Shown here in pieces: positions 44,839-58,057 of a stretch of DNA of 64,000 nucleotides. A model generated the notes under the pieces. It saw only the letters and a list, made by a program, of their open reading frames with translations, had not been told where the DNA came from and ran no database searches. Positions within the stretch are counted from its first letter, which is position 1; the number at the start of each line of letters is the position of its first letter. The position numbers and the translations under genes were made by a program. Source of the stretch: Tipula vernalis (lineage: Eukaryota > Arthropoda > Insecta > Diptera > Tipulidae); the NCBI GenBank assembly GCA_958295665.1, contig OY282558.1, positions 459,249,995 to 459,313,994 on the forward strand, in the 5' to 3' direction.

Positions 44839-47678
44839 ATGTATGGAAATAATCAACCAATTTTAATGCGGTTTGGCATAACAATTACAAGTCCCGAGAC
44901 CTATCATTTAAGGTATCAAGAACCGCAATCGGAGCACAATTGCAGATTTCGGAATTTTACAGCTCTGAATCGGCTGAGCTATAGTAAGGTGATTTTCTTC
45001 GAATCGAACTTTCTTCGAAATGTATGGTATAGCAATTACAGGTCTCGTGACCTATCATTTAAGGTATCAAGAACCGCAATCGGAGCACAATTGCAGATTT
45101 CGGAATTTTACAGCTCTGAATCGGCTGAGCTATAGTAAGGTGATTTTCTTCGAATCGAACTTTCTTCGAAATGTATGGTATAGCAATTACAGGTCTCGTG
45201 ACCTATCATTTGAGGTATCAAGTACCGAAATTCAGAGCACAATTGCAGATTTCGGAATTTTACAGCTCTGAATCGGCTGAGCTATAGTAAGGTGATTTTC
45301 TTCGAATCGAACTTTCTTCGAAATGTATGGTATAGCAATTACAGGTCTCGTGACCTATCATTTGAGGTATCAAGAACCGCATTCGGAGCACAATTGCAGA
45401 TTTCGGAATTTTACAGCTCTGAATCGGCTGAGCTATAGTAAGGTGATTTTCTTCGAATCGAACTTTCTTCGAAATGTATGGTATAGCAATTACAGGTCTC
45501 GTGACCTATCATTCAGAGTATCAAGAACCGCAATCGGAGCACAATTGCAGATTTCGGATTTTTACAGCTCTGAATCGGCTGAGCTATAGTAAGGTGATTT
45601 TCTTCGAATCGATTTTTCTGTGAAATGTATGGAAATAATCAACCAATTTTAATGCGGTTTGGCATAACAATTACAAGTCCCGAGACCTATCATTTAAGGT
45701 ATCAAGAACCGCAATCGGAGCACAATTGCAGATTTCGGATTTTTACAGCTCTGAATCGGCTGAGCTATAGTAAGGTGATTTTCTTCGAATCGAACTTTCT
45801 TCGAAATGTATGGTATAGCAATTACAGGTCTCGTGACCTATCATTCAGAGTATCAAGAACCGCAATCGGAGCACAATTGCAGATTTCGGATTTTTACAGC
45901 TCTGAATCGGCTGAGCTATAGTAAGGTGATTTTCTTCGAATCGAACTTTCTTCGAAATGTATGGTATAGCAATTACAGGTCTCGTGACCTATCATTTGAG
46001 GTATCAAGAACCGCATTCGGAGCACAATTGCAGATTTCGGAATTTTACAGCTCTGAATCGGCTGAGCTATAGTAAGGTGATTTTCTTCGAATCGAACTTT
46101 CTTCGAAATGTATGGTATAGCAATTACAGATCTCGTGACCTATCATTCAGAGTATCAAGAACCGCAATCGGAGCACAATTGCAGATTTCGGATTTTTACA
46201 GCTCTGAATCGGCTGAGCTATAGTAAGGTGATTTTCTTCGAATCGATTTTTCTGTGAAATGTATGGAAATAATCAACCAATTTTAATGCGGTTTGGCATA
46301 ACAATTACAAGTCCCGAGACCTATCATTTAAGGTATCAAGAACCGCAATCGGAGCACAATTGCAGATTTCGGAATTTTACAGCTCTGAATCGGCTGAGCT
46401 ATAGTAAGGTGATTTTCTTCGAATCGAACTTTCTTCGAAATGTATGGTATAGCAATTACAGGTCTCGTGACCTATCATTCAGAGTATCAAGAACCGCAAT
46501 CGGAGCACAATTGCAGATTTCGGATTTTTACAGCTCTGAATCGGCTGAGCTATAGTAAGGTGATTTTCTTCGAATCGAACTTTCTTCGAAATGTATGGTA
46601 TAGCAATTACAGGTCTCGTGACCTATCATTTGAGGTATCAAGAACCGCATTCGGAGCACAATTGCAGATTTCGGAATTTTACAGTTCTGAATCGGCTGAG
46701 CTATAGTAAGGTGATTTTCTTCGAATCGAACTTTCTTCGAAATGTATGGTATAGCAATTACAGGTCTCGTGACCTATCATTTAAGGTAACAAGAACCGCA
46801 ATCGGAGCACAATTGCAGATTTCGGAATTTTACAGCTCTGAATCGGCTGAGCTATAGTAAGGTGATTTTCTTCGAATCGAACTTTCTTCGAAATGTATGG
46901 TATAGCAATTACAGGTCTCGTGACCTATCATTTGAGGTATCATGTACCGAAATTCAGAGCACAATTGCAGATTTCGGAATTTTACAGCTCTGAATCGGCT
47001 GAGCTATAGTAAGGTGATTTTCTTCGAATCGAACTTTCTTCGAAATGTATGGTATAGCAATTACAGGTCTCGTGACCTATCATTTGAGGTATCAAGAACC
47101 GCATTCGGAGCACAATTGCAGATTTCGGAATTTTACAGCTCTGAATCGGCTGAGCTATAGTAAGGTGATTTTCTTCGAATCGAACTTTCTTCGAAATGTA
47201 TGGTATAGCAATTACAGGTCTCGTGACCTATCATTCAGAGTATCAAGAACCGCAATCGGAGCACAATTGCAGATTTCGGATTTTTACAGCTCTGAATCGG
47301 CTGAGCTATAGTAAGGTGATTTTCTTCGAATCGATTTTTCTGTGAAATGTATGGAAATAATCAACCAATTTTAATGCGGTTTGGCATAACAATTACAAGT
47401 CCCGAGACCTATCATTTAAGGTATCAAGAACCGCAATCGGAGCACAATTGCAGATTTCGGAATTTTACAGCTCTGAATCGGCTGAGCTATAGTAAGGTGA
47501 TTTTCTTCGAATCGAACTTTCTTCGAAATGTATGGTATAGCAATTACAGGTCTCGTGACCTATCAATCAGAGTATCAAGAACCGCAATCGGAGCACAATT
47601 GCAGATTTCGGATTTTTACAGCTCTGAATCGGCTGAGCTATAGTAAGGTGATTTTCTTCGAATCGAACTTTCTTCGAA

Positions 47679-49803
47679 ATGTATGGTATAGCAATTACAG
47701 GTCTCGTGACCTATCATTTAAGGTATCAAGAACCGCAATCGGAGCACAATTGCAGATTTCGGAATTTTACAGCTCTGAATCGGCTGAGCTATAGTAAGGT
47801 GATTTTCTTCGAATCGAACTTTCTTCGAAATGTATGGTATAGCAATTACAGGTCTCGTGACCTATCATTTGAGGTATCAAGAACCGAAATTCAGAGCACA
47901 ATTGCAGATTTCGGAATTTTACAGCTCTGAATCGGCTGAGCTATAGTAAGGTGATTTTCTTCGAATCGAACTTTCTTCGAAATGTATGGTATAGCAATTA
48001 CAGGTCTCGTGACCTATCATTCAGAGTATCAAGAACCGCAATCGGAGCACAATTGCAGATTTCGGATTTTTACAGCTCTGAATCGGCTGAGCTATAGTAA
48101 GGTGATTTTCTTCGAATCGAACTTTCTTCTAAATGTATGGTATAGCAATTACAGGTCTCGTGACCTATCATTTGAGGTATCAAGAACCGCATTCGGAGCA
48201 CAATTGCAGATTTCGGATTTTTACAGCTCTGAATCGGCTGAGCTATAGTAAGTTGATTTTCTTCGAATCGAACTTTCTTCGAAATGTATGGTATAGCAAT
48301 TACAGGTCTCGTGACCTATCATTCAGAGTATCAAGAACCGCATTCGGAGCACAATTGCAGATTTCGGATTTTTACAGCTCTGAATCGGCTGAGCTATAGT
48401 AAGGTGAATTTCTTCGAATCGAACTTTCTTCGAAATGTATGGTATAGCAATTACAGGTCTCGTGACCTATCATTTGAGGTATCAAGAACCGCATTCGGAG
48501 CACAATTGCAGATTTCGGAATTTTACAGCTCTGAATCGGCTGAGCTATAGTAAGGTGATTTTCTTCGAATCGAACTTTCTTCGAAATGTATGGTATAGCA
48601 ATTACAGGTCTCGTGACCTATCATTCAGAGTATCAAGAACCGCAATCGGAGCACAATTGCAGATTTCGGATTTTTACAGCTCTGAATCGGCTGAGCTATA
48701 GTAAGGTGATTTTCTTCGAATCGATTTTTCTGTGAAATGTATGGAAATAATCAACCAATTTTAATGCGGTTTGGCATAACAATTACAAGTCCCGAGACCT
48801 ATCATTTAAGGTATCAAGAACCGCAATCGGATCACAATTGCAGATTTCGGAATTTTACAGCTCTGAATCGGCTGAGCTATAGTAAGGTGATTTTCTTCGA
48901 ATCGAACTTTCTTCGAAATGTATGGTATAGCAATTACAGGTCTCGTGACCTATCATTCAGAGTATCAAGAACCGCAATCGGAGCACAATTGCAGATTTCG
49001 AATTTTTACAGCTCTGAATCGGCTGAGCTATAGTAAGGTGATTTTCTTCGAATCGAACTTTCTTCGAAATGTATGGTATAGCAATTACAGGTCTCGTGAC
49101 CTATCATTTGAGGTATCAAGAACCGCATTCGGAGCACAATTGCAGATTTCGGAATTTTACAGCTCTGAATCGGCTGAGCTATAGTAAGGTGATTTTCTTC
49201 GAATCGAACTTTCTTCGAAATGTATGGTATAGCAATTACAGATCTCGTGACCTATCATTCAGAGTATCAAGAACCGCAATCGGAGCACAACTGCAGATTT
49301 CGGATTTTTACAGCTCTGAATCGGCTGAGCTATAGTAAGGTGATTTTCTTCGAATCGATTTTTCTGTGAAATGTATGGAAATAATCAACCAATTTTAATG
49401 CGGTTTGGCATAACAATTACAAGTCCCGAGACCTATCATTTAAGGTATCAAGAACCGCAATCGGAGCACAATTGCAGATTTCGGAATTTTACAGCTCTGA
49501 ATCGGCTGAGCTATAGTAAGGTGATTTTCTTCGAATCGAACTTTCTTCGAAATGTATGGTATAGCAATTACAGGTCTCGTGACCTATCATTTAAGGTATC
49601 AAGAACCGCAATCGGAGCACAATTGCAGATTTCGGAATTTTACAGCTCTGAATCGGCTGAGCTATAGTAAGGTGATTTTCTTCGAATCGAACTTTCTTCG
49701 AAATGTATGGTATAGCAATTACAGGTCTCGTGACCTATCATTTGAGGTATCAAGTACCGAAATTCAGAGCACAATTGCAGATTTCGGAATTTTACAGCTC
49801 TGA
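47679..49803 (+). repeat. Second large duplicated block, copy B
   Basis: This is the counterpart of 37499-40230 with only one copy of the 604-base unit. The GTAAGTTGATTTTC mark is at 48250. The following long monomers at 48737 and 49371 match 39161 and 39795. Confidence 0.7.
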
Positions 49804-50942
49804 ATCGGCTGAGCTATAGTAAGGTGATTTTCTTCGAATCGAACTTTCTTCGAAATGTATGGTATAGCAATTACAGGTCTCGTGACCTATCATTTGAGGT
49901 ATCAAGAACCGCATTCGGAGCACAATTGCAGATTTCGGAATTTTACAGCTCTGAATCGGCTGAGCTATAGTAAGGTGATTTTCTTCGAATCGATTTTTCT
50001 GTGAAATGTATGGAAATAATCAACCAATTTTAATGCGGTTTGGCATAACAATTACAAGTCCCGAGACCTATCATTTAAGGTATCAAGAACCGCAATCGGA
50101 GCACAATTGCAGATTTCGGAATTTTACAGCTCTGAATCGGCTGAGCTATAGTAAGGTGATTTTCTTCGAATCGAACTTTCTTCGAAATGTATGGTATAGC
50201 AATTACAGGTCTCGTGACCTATCATTTGAGGTATCAAGAACCGAAATTCAGAGCACAATTGCAGATTTCGGAATTTTACAGCTCTGAATCGGCTGAGCTA
50301 TAGTAAGGTGATTTTCTTCGAATCGAACTTTCTTCGAAATGTATGGTATAGCAATTACAGGTCTCGTGACCTATCATTCAGAGTATCAAGAACCGCAATC
50401 GGAGCACAATTGCAGATTTCGGATTTTTACAGCTCTGAATCGGCTGAGCTATAGTAAGGTGATTTTCTTCGAATCGAACTTTCTTCTAAATGTATGGTAT
50501 AGCAATTACAGGTCTCGTGACCTATCATTTGAGGTATCAAGAACCGCATTCGGAGCACAATTGCAGATTTCGGATTTTTACAGCTCTGAATCGGCTGAGC
50601 TATAGTAAGGTGATTTTCTTCGAATCGAACTTTCTTCGAAATGTATGGTATAGCAATTACAGGTCTCGTGACCTATCATTCAGAGTATCAAGAACCGCAA
50701 TCGGAGCACAATTGCAGATTTCGGAATTTTACAGCTCTGAATCGGCTGAGCTATAGTAAGGTGATTTTCTTCGAATCGAACTTTCTTCGAAATGTATGGT
50801 ATAGCAATTACAGGTCTCGTGACCTATCATTCAGAGTATCAAGAACCGCAATCGGAGCACAATTGCAGATTTCGGATTTTTACAGCTCTGAATCGGCTGA
50901 GCTATAGTAAGGTGATTTTCTTCGAATCGATTTTTCTGTGAA

Positions 50943-53900
50943 ATGTATGGAAATAATCAACCAATTTTAATGCGGTTTGGCATAACAATTACAAGTCCCG
51001 AGACCTATCATTTAAGGTATCAAGAACCGCAATCGGAGCACAATTGCAGATTTCGGAATTTTACAGCTCTGAATCGGCTGAGCTATAGTAAGGTGATTTT
51101 CTTCGAATCGAACTTTCTTCGAAATGTATGGTATAGCAATTACAGGTCTCGTGACCTATCATTCAGAGTATCAAGAACCGCAATCGGAGCACAATTGCAG
51201 ATTTCGGATTTTTACAGCTCTGAATCGGCTGAGCTATAGTAAGGTGATTTTCTTCGAATCGATTTTTCTGTGAAATGTATGGAAATAATCAACCAATTTT
51301 AATGCGGTTTGGCATAACAATTACAAGTCCCGAGACCTATCATTTAAGGTATCAAGAACCGCAATCGGAGCACAATTGCAGATTTCGGAATTTTACAGCT
51401 CTGAATCGGCTGAGCTATAGTAAGGTGATTTTCTTCGAATCGAACTTTCTTCGAAATGTATGGTATAGCAATTACAGGTCTCGTGACCTATCATTCAGAG
51501 TATCAAGAACCGCAATCGGAGCACAATTGCAGATTTCGGATTTTTACAGCTCTGAATCGGCTGAGCTATAGTAAGGTGATTTTCTTCGAATCGATTTTTC
51601 TGTGAAATGTATGGAAATAATCAACCAATTTTAATGCGGTTTGGCATAACAATTACAAGTCCCGAGACCTATCATTTAAGGTATCAAGAACCGCAATCGG
51701 AGCACAATTGCAGATTTGGGAATTTTACAGCTCTGAATCGGCTGAGCTATAGTAAGGTGATTTTCTTCGAATCGAACTTTCTTCGAAATGTATGGTATAG
51801 CAATTACAGGTCTCGTGACCTATCATTCAGAGTATCAAGAACCGCAATCGGAGCACAATTGCAGATTTCGGATTTTTACAGCTCTGAATCGGCTGAGCTA
51901 TAGTAAGGTGATTTTCTTCGAATCGATTTTTCTGTGAAATGTATGGAAATAATCAACCAATTTTAATGCGGTTTGGCATAACAATTACAAGTCCCGAGAC
52001 CTATCATTTAAGGTATCAAGAACCGCATTCGGAGCACAATTGCAGATTTCGGAATTTTACAGCTCTGAATCGGCTGAGCTATAGTAAGGTGATTTTCTTC
52101 GAATCGAACTTTCTTCGAAATGTATGGTATAGCAATTACAGGTCTCGTGACCTATCATTCAGAGTATCAAGAACCGCAATCGGAGCACAATTGCAGATTT
52201 CGGATTTTTACAGCTCTGAATCGGCTGAGCTATAGTAAGGTGATTTTCTTCGAATCGAACTTTCTTCGAAATGTATGGTATAGCAATTACAGGTCTCGTG
52301 ACCTATCATTTGAGGTATCAAGAACCGCAATCGGAGCACAATTGCAGATTTCGGAATTTTACAGCTCTGAATCGGCTGAGCTATAGTAAGGTGATTTTCT
52401 TCGAATCGAACTTTCTTCGAAATGTATGGTATAGCAATTACAGGTCTCGTGACCTATCATTCAGAGTATCAAGAACCGCAATCGGAGCACAATTGCAGAT
52501 TTCGGATTTTTACAGCTCTGAATCGGCTGAGCTATAGTAAGGTGATTTTCTTCGAATCGATTTTTCTGTGAAATGTATGGAAATTATCAACCAATTTTAA
52601 TGCGGTTTGGCATAACAATTACAAGTCCCGAGACCTATCATTTAAGGTATCAAGAACCGCAATCGGAGCACAATTGCAGATTTCGGAATTTTACAGCTCT
52701 GAATCGGCTGAGCTATAGTAAGGTGATTTTCTTCGAATCGAACTTTCTTCGAAATGTATGGTATAGCAATTACAGGTCTCGTGACCTATCATTCAGAGTA
52801 TCAAGAACCGCAATCGGAGCACAATTGCAGATTTCGGATTTTTACAGCTCTGAATCGGCTGAGCTATAGTAAGGTGATTTTCTTCGAATCGATATTTCTG
52901 TGAAATGTATGGAAATAATCAACCAATTTTAATGCGGTTTGGCATAACAATTACAAGTCCCGAGACCTATCATTTAAGGTATCAAGAACCGCAATCGGAG
53001 CACAATTGCAGATTTCGGAATTTTACAGCTCTGAATCGGCTGAGCTATAGTAAGGTGATTTTCTTCGAATCGAACTTTCTTCGAAATGTATGGTATAGCA
53101 ATTACAGGTCTCGTGACCTATCATTCAGAGTATCAAGAACCGCAATCGGAGCACAATTGCAGATTTCGGATTTTTACAGCTCTGAATCGGCTGAGCTATA
53201 GTAAGGTGATTTTCTTCGAATCGATTTTTCTGTGAAATGTATGGAAATTATCAACCAATTTTAATGCGGTTTGGCATAACAATTACAAGTCCCGAGACCT
53301 ATCATTTAAGGTATCAAGAACCGCAATCGGAGCACAATTGCAGATTTCGGAATTTTACAGCTCTGAATCGGCTGAGCTATAGTAAGGTGATTTTCTTCGA
53401 ATCGAACTTTCTTCGAAATGTATGGTATAGCAATTACAGGTCTCGTGACCTATCATTCAGAGTATCAAGAACCGCAATCGGAGCACAATTGCAGATTTCG
53501 GATTTTTACAGCTCTGAATCGGCTGAGCTATAGTAAGGTGATTTTCTTCGAATCGATTTTTCTGTGAAATGTATGGAAATAATCAACCAATTTTAATGCG
53601 GTTTGGCATAACAATTACAAGTCCCGAGACCTATCATTTAAGGTATCAAGAACCGCAATCGGAGCACAATTGCAGATTTCGGAATTTTACAGCTCTGAAT
53701 CGGCTGAGCTATAGTAAGGTGATTTTCTTCGAATCGAACTTTCTTCGAAATGTATGGTATAGCAATTACAGGTCTCGTGACCTATCATTCAGAGTATCAA
53801 GAACCGCAATCGGAGCACAATTGCAGATTTCGGATTTTTACAGCTCTGAATCGGCTGAGCTATAGTAAGGTGATTTTCTTCGAATCGATATTTCTGTGAA

Positions 53901-54896
53901 ATGTATGGAAATAATCAACCAATTTTAATGCGGTTTGGCATAACAATTACAAGTCCCGAGACCTATCATTTAAGGTATCAAGAACCGCAATCGGAGCACA
54001 ATTGCAGATTTCGGAATTTTACAGCTCTGAATCGGCTGAGCTATAGTAAGGTGATTTTCTTCGAATCGAACTTTCTTCGAAATGTATGGTATAGCAATTA
54101 CAGGTCTCGTGACCTATCATTCAGAGTATCAAGAACCGCAATCGGAGCACAATTGCAGATTTCGGATTTTTACAGCTCTGAATCGGCTGAGCTATAGTAA
54201 GGTGATTTTCTTCGAATCGATTTTTCTGTGAAATGTATGGAAATAATCAACCAATTTTAATGCGGTTTGGCATAACAATTACAAGTCCCGAGACCTATCA
54301 TTTAAGGTATCAAGAACCGCAATCGGAGCACAATTGCAGATTTCGGAATTTTACAGCTCTGAATCGGCTGAGCTATAGTAAGGTGATTTTCTTCGAATCG
54401 AACTTTCTTCGAAATGTATGGTATAGCAATTACAGGTCTCGTGACCTATCATTCAGAGTATCAAGAACCGCAATCGGAGCACAATTGCAGATTTCGGATT
54501 TTTACAGCTCTGAATCGGCTGAGCTATGGTAAGGTGATTTTCTTCGAATCGATTTTTCTGTGAAATGTATGGAAATAATCAACCAATTTTAATGCGGTTT
54601 GGCATAACAATTACAAGTCCCGAGACCTATCATTTAAGGTATCAAGAACCGCAATCGGAGCACAATTGCAGATTTCGGAATTTTACAGCTCTGAATCGGC
54701 TGAGCTATAGTAAGGTGATTTTCTTCGAATCGAACTTTCTTCGAAATGTATGGTATAGCAATTACAGGTCTCGTGACCTATCATTCAGAGTATCAAGAAC
54801 CGCAATCGGAGCACAATTGCAGATTTCGGATTTTTACAGCTCTGAATCGGCTGAGCTATAGTAAGGTGATTTTCTTCGAATCGAACTTTCTTCGAA
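50943..54896 (+). repeat. Run of 332-bp long-short dimers
   Basis: Long monomers stand exactly 332 bases apart at 50943, 51275, 51607 and 51939, and again from 52573 through 54565 (seven units). Each dimer is 181 plus 151 bases, the short one of the CATTCAGAG subtype. Rare marks show still higher order: GGAAATTATCAACC at 52573 and 53237 (664 apart), and CGATATTTCTG near 52891 and 53887 (996 apart). The two runs are separated by 634 bases at 51939-52573. Confidence 0.85.
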
Positions 54897-55862
54897 ATGT
54901 ATGGTATAGCAATTACAGGTCTCGTGACCTATCATTCAGAGTATCAAGAACCGCAATCGGAGCACAATTGCAGATTTCGGATTTTTACAGCTCTGAATCG
55001 GCTGAGCTATAGTAAGGTGATTTTCTTCGAATCGATTTTTCTGTGAAATGTATGGAAATAATCAACCAATTTTAATGCGGTTTGGCATAACAATTACAAG
55101 GCCCGAGACCTATCATTTGAGGTATCAAGAACCGCAATCGGAGCACAATTGCAGATTTCGGAATTTTACAGCTCTGAATCGGCTGAGCTATAGTAAGGTG
55201 ATTTTCTTCGAATCGAACTTTCTTCGAAATGTATGGTATAGCAATTAAAGGTCTCGTGACCTATCATTTGAGGTATCAAGAACCGCAATCGGAGCACAAT
55301 TGCAGATTTCGGAATTTTACAGCTCTGAATCGGCTGAGCTATAGTAAGGTGATTTTCTTCGAATCGAACTTTCTTCGAAATGTATGGTATAGCAATTACA
55401 GGTCTCGTGACCTATCATTTAAGGTATCAAGAACCGCAATCGGAGCACAATTGCAGATTTCGGAATTTTACAGCTCTGAATCGGCTGAGCTATAGTAAGG
55501 TGATTTTCTTCGAATCGATTTTTCTGTGAAATGTATGGAAATAATCAACCAATTTTAATGCGGTTTGGCATAACAATTACAAGTCCCGTGACCTATCATT
55601 TAAGGTATCAAGAACCGCAATCGGAGCACAATTGCAGATTTCGGAATTTTACAGCTCTGAATCGGCTGAGCTATAGTAAGGTGATTTTCTTCGAATCGAA
55701 CTTTCTTCGAAATGTATGGTATAGCAATTACAGGTCTCGTGACCTATCATTCAGAGTATCAAGAACCGCAATCGGAGCACAATTGCAGATTTCGGATTTT
55801 TACAGCTCTGAATCGGCTGAGCTATAGTAAGGTGATTTTCTTCGAATCGATTTTTCTGTGAA

Positions 55863-56236
55863 ATGTATGGAAATAATCAACCAATTTTAATGCGGTTTGG
55901 CATAACAATTACAAGTCCCGTGACCTATCATTTAAGGTATCAAGAACCGCAATCGGAGCACAATTGCAGATTTCGGATTTTTACAGCTCTGAATCGGCTG
56001 AGCTATAGTAAGGTGATTTTCTTCGAATCGATTTTTCTGTGAAATGTATGGAAATAATCAACCAATTAATTGCGGTTTGGCATAACAATTACAAGTCCCG
56101 AGACCTATCATTTAAGGTATCAAGAACCGCAATCGGAGCACAATTGCAGATTTCGGAATTTTACAGCTCTGAATCGGCTAGGTGATTACAGTTCTGAATC
56201 GTAAGGTGATTTTCTTCGAATCGAACTTTCTTCGAA
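55863..56236 (+). repeat. Irregular monomers: two adjacent long monomers and one rearranged copy
   Basis: Long monomers at 55863 and 56044 follow each other directly, the only such pair I found. The second has AATTAATTGCGG in place of AATTTTAATGCGG and is about 193 bases long. Near 56175-56205 its end is scrambled, with a repeated GATTACAG...CTGAATCG piece and a lost CTGAGCTATAG. Confidence 0.8.
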
Positions 56237-56849
56237 ATGTATGGTATAGCAATTACAGGTCTCGTGACCTATCATTTAAGGTATCAAGAACCGCAATCGG
56301 AGCACAATTGCAGATTTCGGAATTTTACAGCTCTGAATCGGCTGAGCTATAGTAAGGTGATTTTCTTCGAATCGAACTTTCTTCGAAATGTATGGTATAG
56401 CAATTACAGGTCTCGTGACCTATCATTCAGAGTATCAAGAACCGCAATCGGAGCACAATTGCAGATTTCGGATTTTTACAGCTCTGAATCGGCTGAGCTA
56501 TAGTAAGGTGATTTTCTTCGAATCGATTTTTCTGTGAAATGTATGGAAATAATCAACCAATTTTAATGCGGTTTGGCATAACAATTACAAGTCCCGAGAC
56601 CTATCATTTAAGGTATCAAGAACCGCAATCGGAGCACAATTGCAGATTTCGGAATTTTACAGCTCTGAATCGGCTGAGCTATAGTAAGGTGATTTTCTTC
56701 GAATCGAACTTTCTTCGAAATGTATGGTATAGCAATTACAGGTCTCGTGACCTATCATTTAAGGTATCAAGAACCGCAATCGGAGCACAATTGCAGATTT
56801 CGGAATTTTACAGCTCTGAATCGGCTGAGCTATAGTAAGGTGATTTTCT

Positions 56850-58057
56850 TTGAATCGAACTTTCTTCGAAATGTATGGTATAGCAATTACAGGTCTCGTG
56901 ACCTATCATTTAAGGTATCAAGAACCGCAATCGGAGCACAATTGCAGATTTCGGAATTTTACAGCTCTGAATCGGCTGAGCTATAGTAAGGTGATTTTCT
57001 TCGAATCGAACTTTCTTCGAAATGTATGGTATAGCAATTACAGGTCTCGTGACCTATCATTTAAGGTATCAAGAACCGCAATCGAAGCACAATTGCAGAT
57101 TTCGGAATTTTACAGCTCTGAATCGGCTGAGCTATAGTAAGGTGATTTTCTTCGAATCGAACTTTCTTCGAAATGTATGGTATAGCAATTACAGGTCTCG
57201 TGACCTATCATTTAAGGTATCAAGAACCGCAATCGGAGCACAATTGCAGATTTCGGAATTTTACAGCTCTGAATCGGCTGAGCTATAGTAAGGTGATTTT
57301 CTTCGAATCGAACTTTCTTCGAAATGTATGGTATAGCAATTACAGGTCTCGTGACCTATCATTTAAGGTATCAAGAACCGCAATCGGAGCACAATTGCAG
57401 ATTTCGGAATTTTACAGCTCTGAATCGGCTGAGCTATAGTAAGGTGATTTTCTTTGAATCGAACTTTCTTCGAAATGTATGGTATAGCAATTACAGGTCT
57501 CGTGACCTATCATTTAAGGTATCAAGAACCGCAATCGGAGCACAATTGCAGATTTCGGAATTTTACAGCTCTGAATCGGCTGAGCTATAGTAAGGTGATT
57601 TTCTTCGAATCGAACTTTCTTCGAAATGTATGGTATAGCAATTACAGGTCTCGTGACCTATCATTTAAGGTATCAAGAACCGCAATCGAAGCACAATTGC
57701 AGATTTCGGAATTTTACAGCTCTGAATCGGCTGAGCTATAGTAAGGTGATTTTCTTCGAATCGAACTTTCTTCGAAATGTATGGTATAGCAATTACAGGT
57801 CTCGAGACCTATCATTTAAGGTATCAAGAACCGCAATCGGAGCACAATTGCAGATTTCGGAATTTTACAGCTGTGAATCGGCTGAGCTATAGTAAGGTGA
57901 TTTTCTTCGAATCGAACTTTCTTCGAAATGTATGGTATAGCAATTACAGGTCTCGTGACCTATCATTTAAGGTATCAAGAACCGCAATCGGAGCACAATT
58001 GCAGATTTCGGAATTTTACAGCTCTGAATCGGCTGAGCTATAGTAAGGTGATTTTCT
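56850..58057 (+). repeat. 604-bp tandem duplication of four short monomers
   Basis: Two private marks repeat exactly 604 bases apart: TTCTTTGAATCG near 56847 and 57451, and ATCGAAGCAC near 57082 and 57686. All monomers here are of the CATTTAAGG subtype. A perfect 12-base palindrome, GGTCTCGAGACC, occurs near 57799 in the second copy. Confidence 0.75.
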
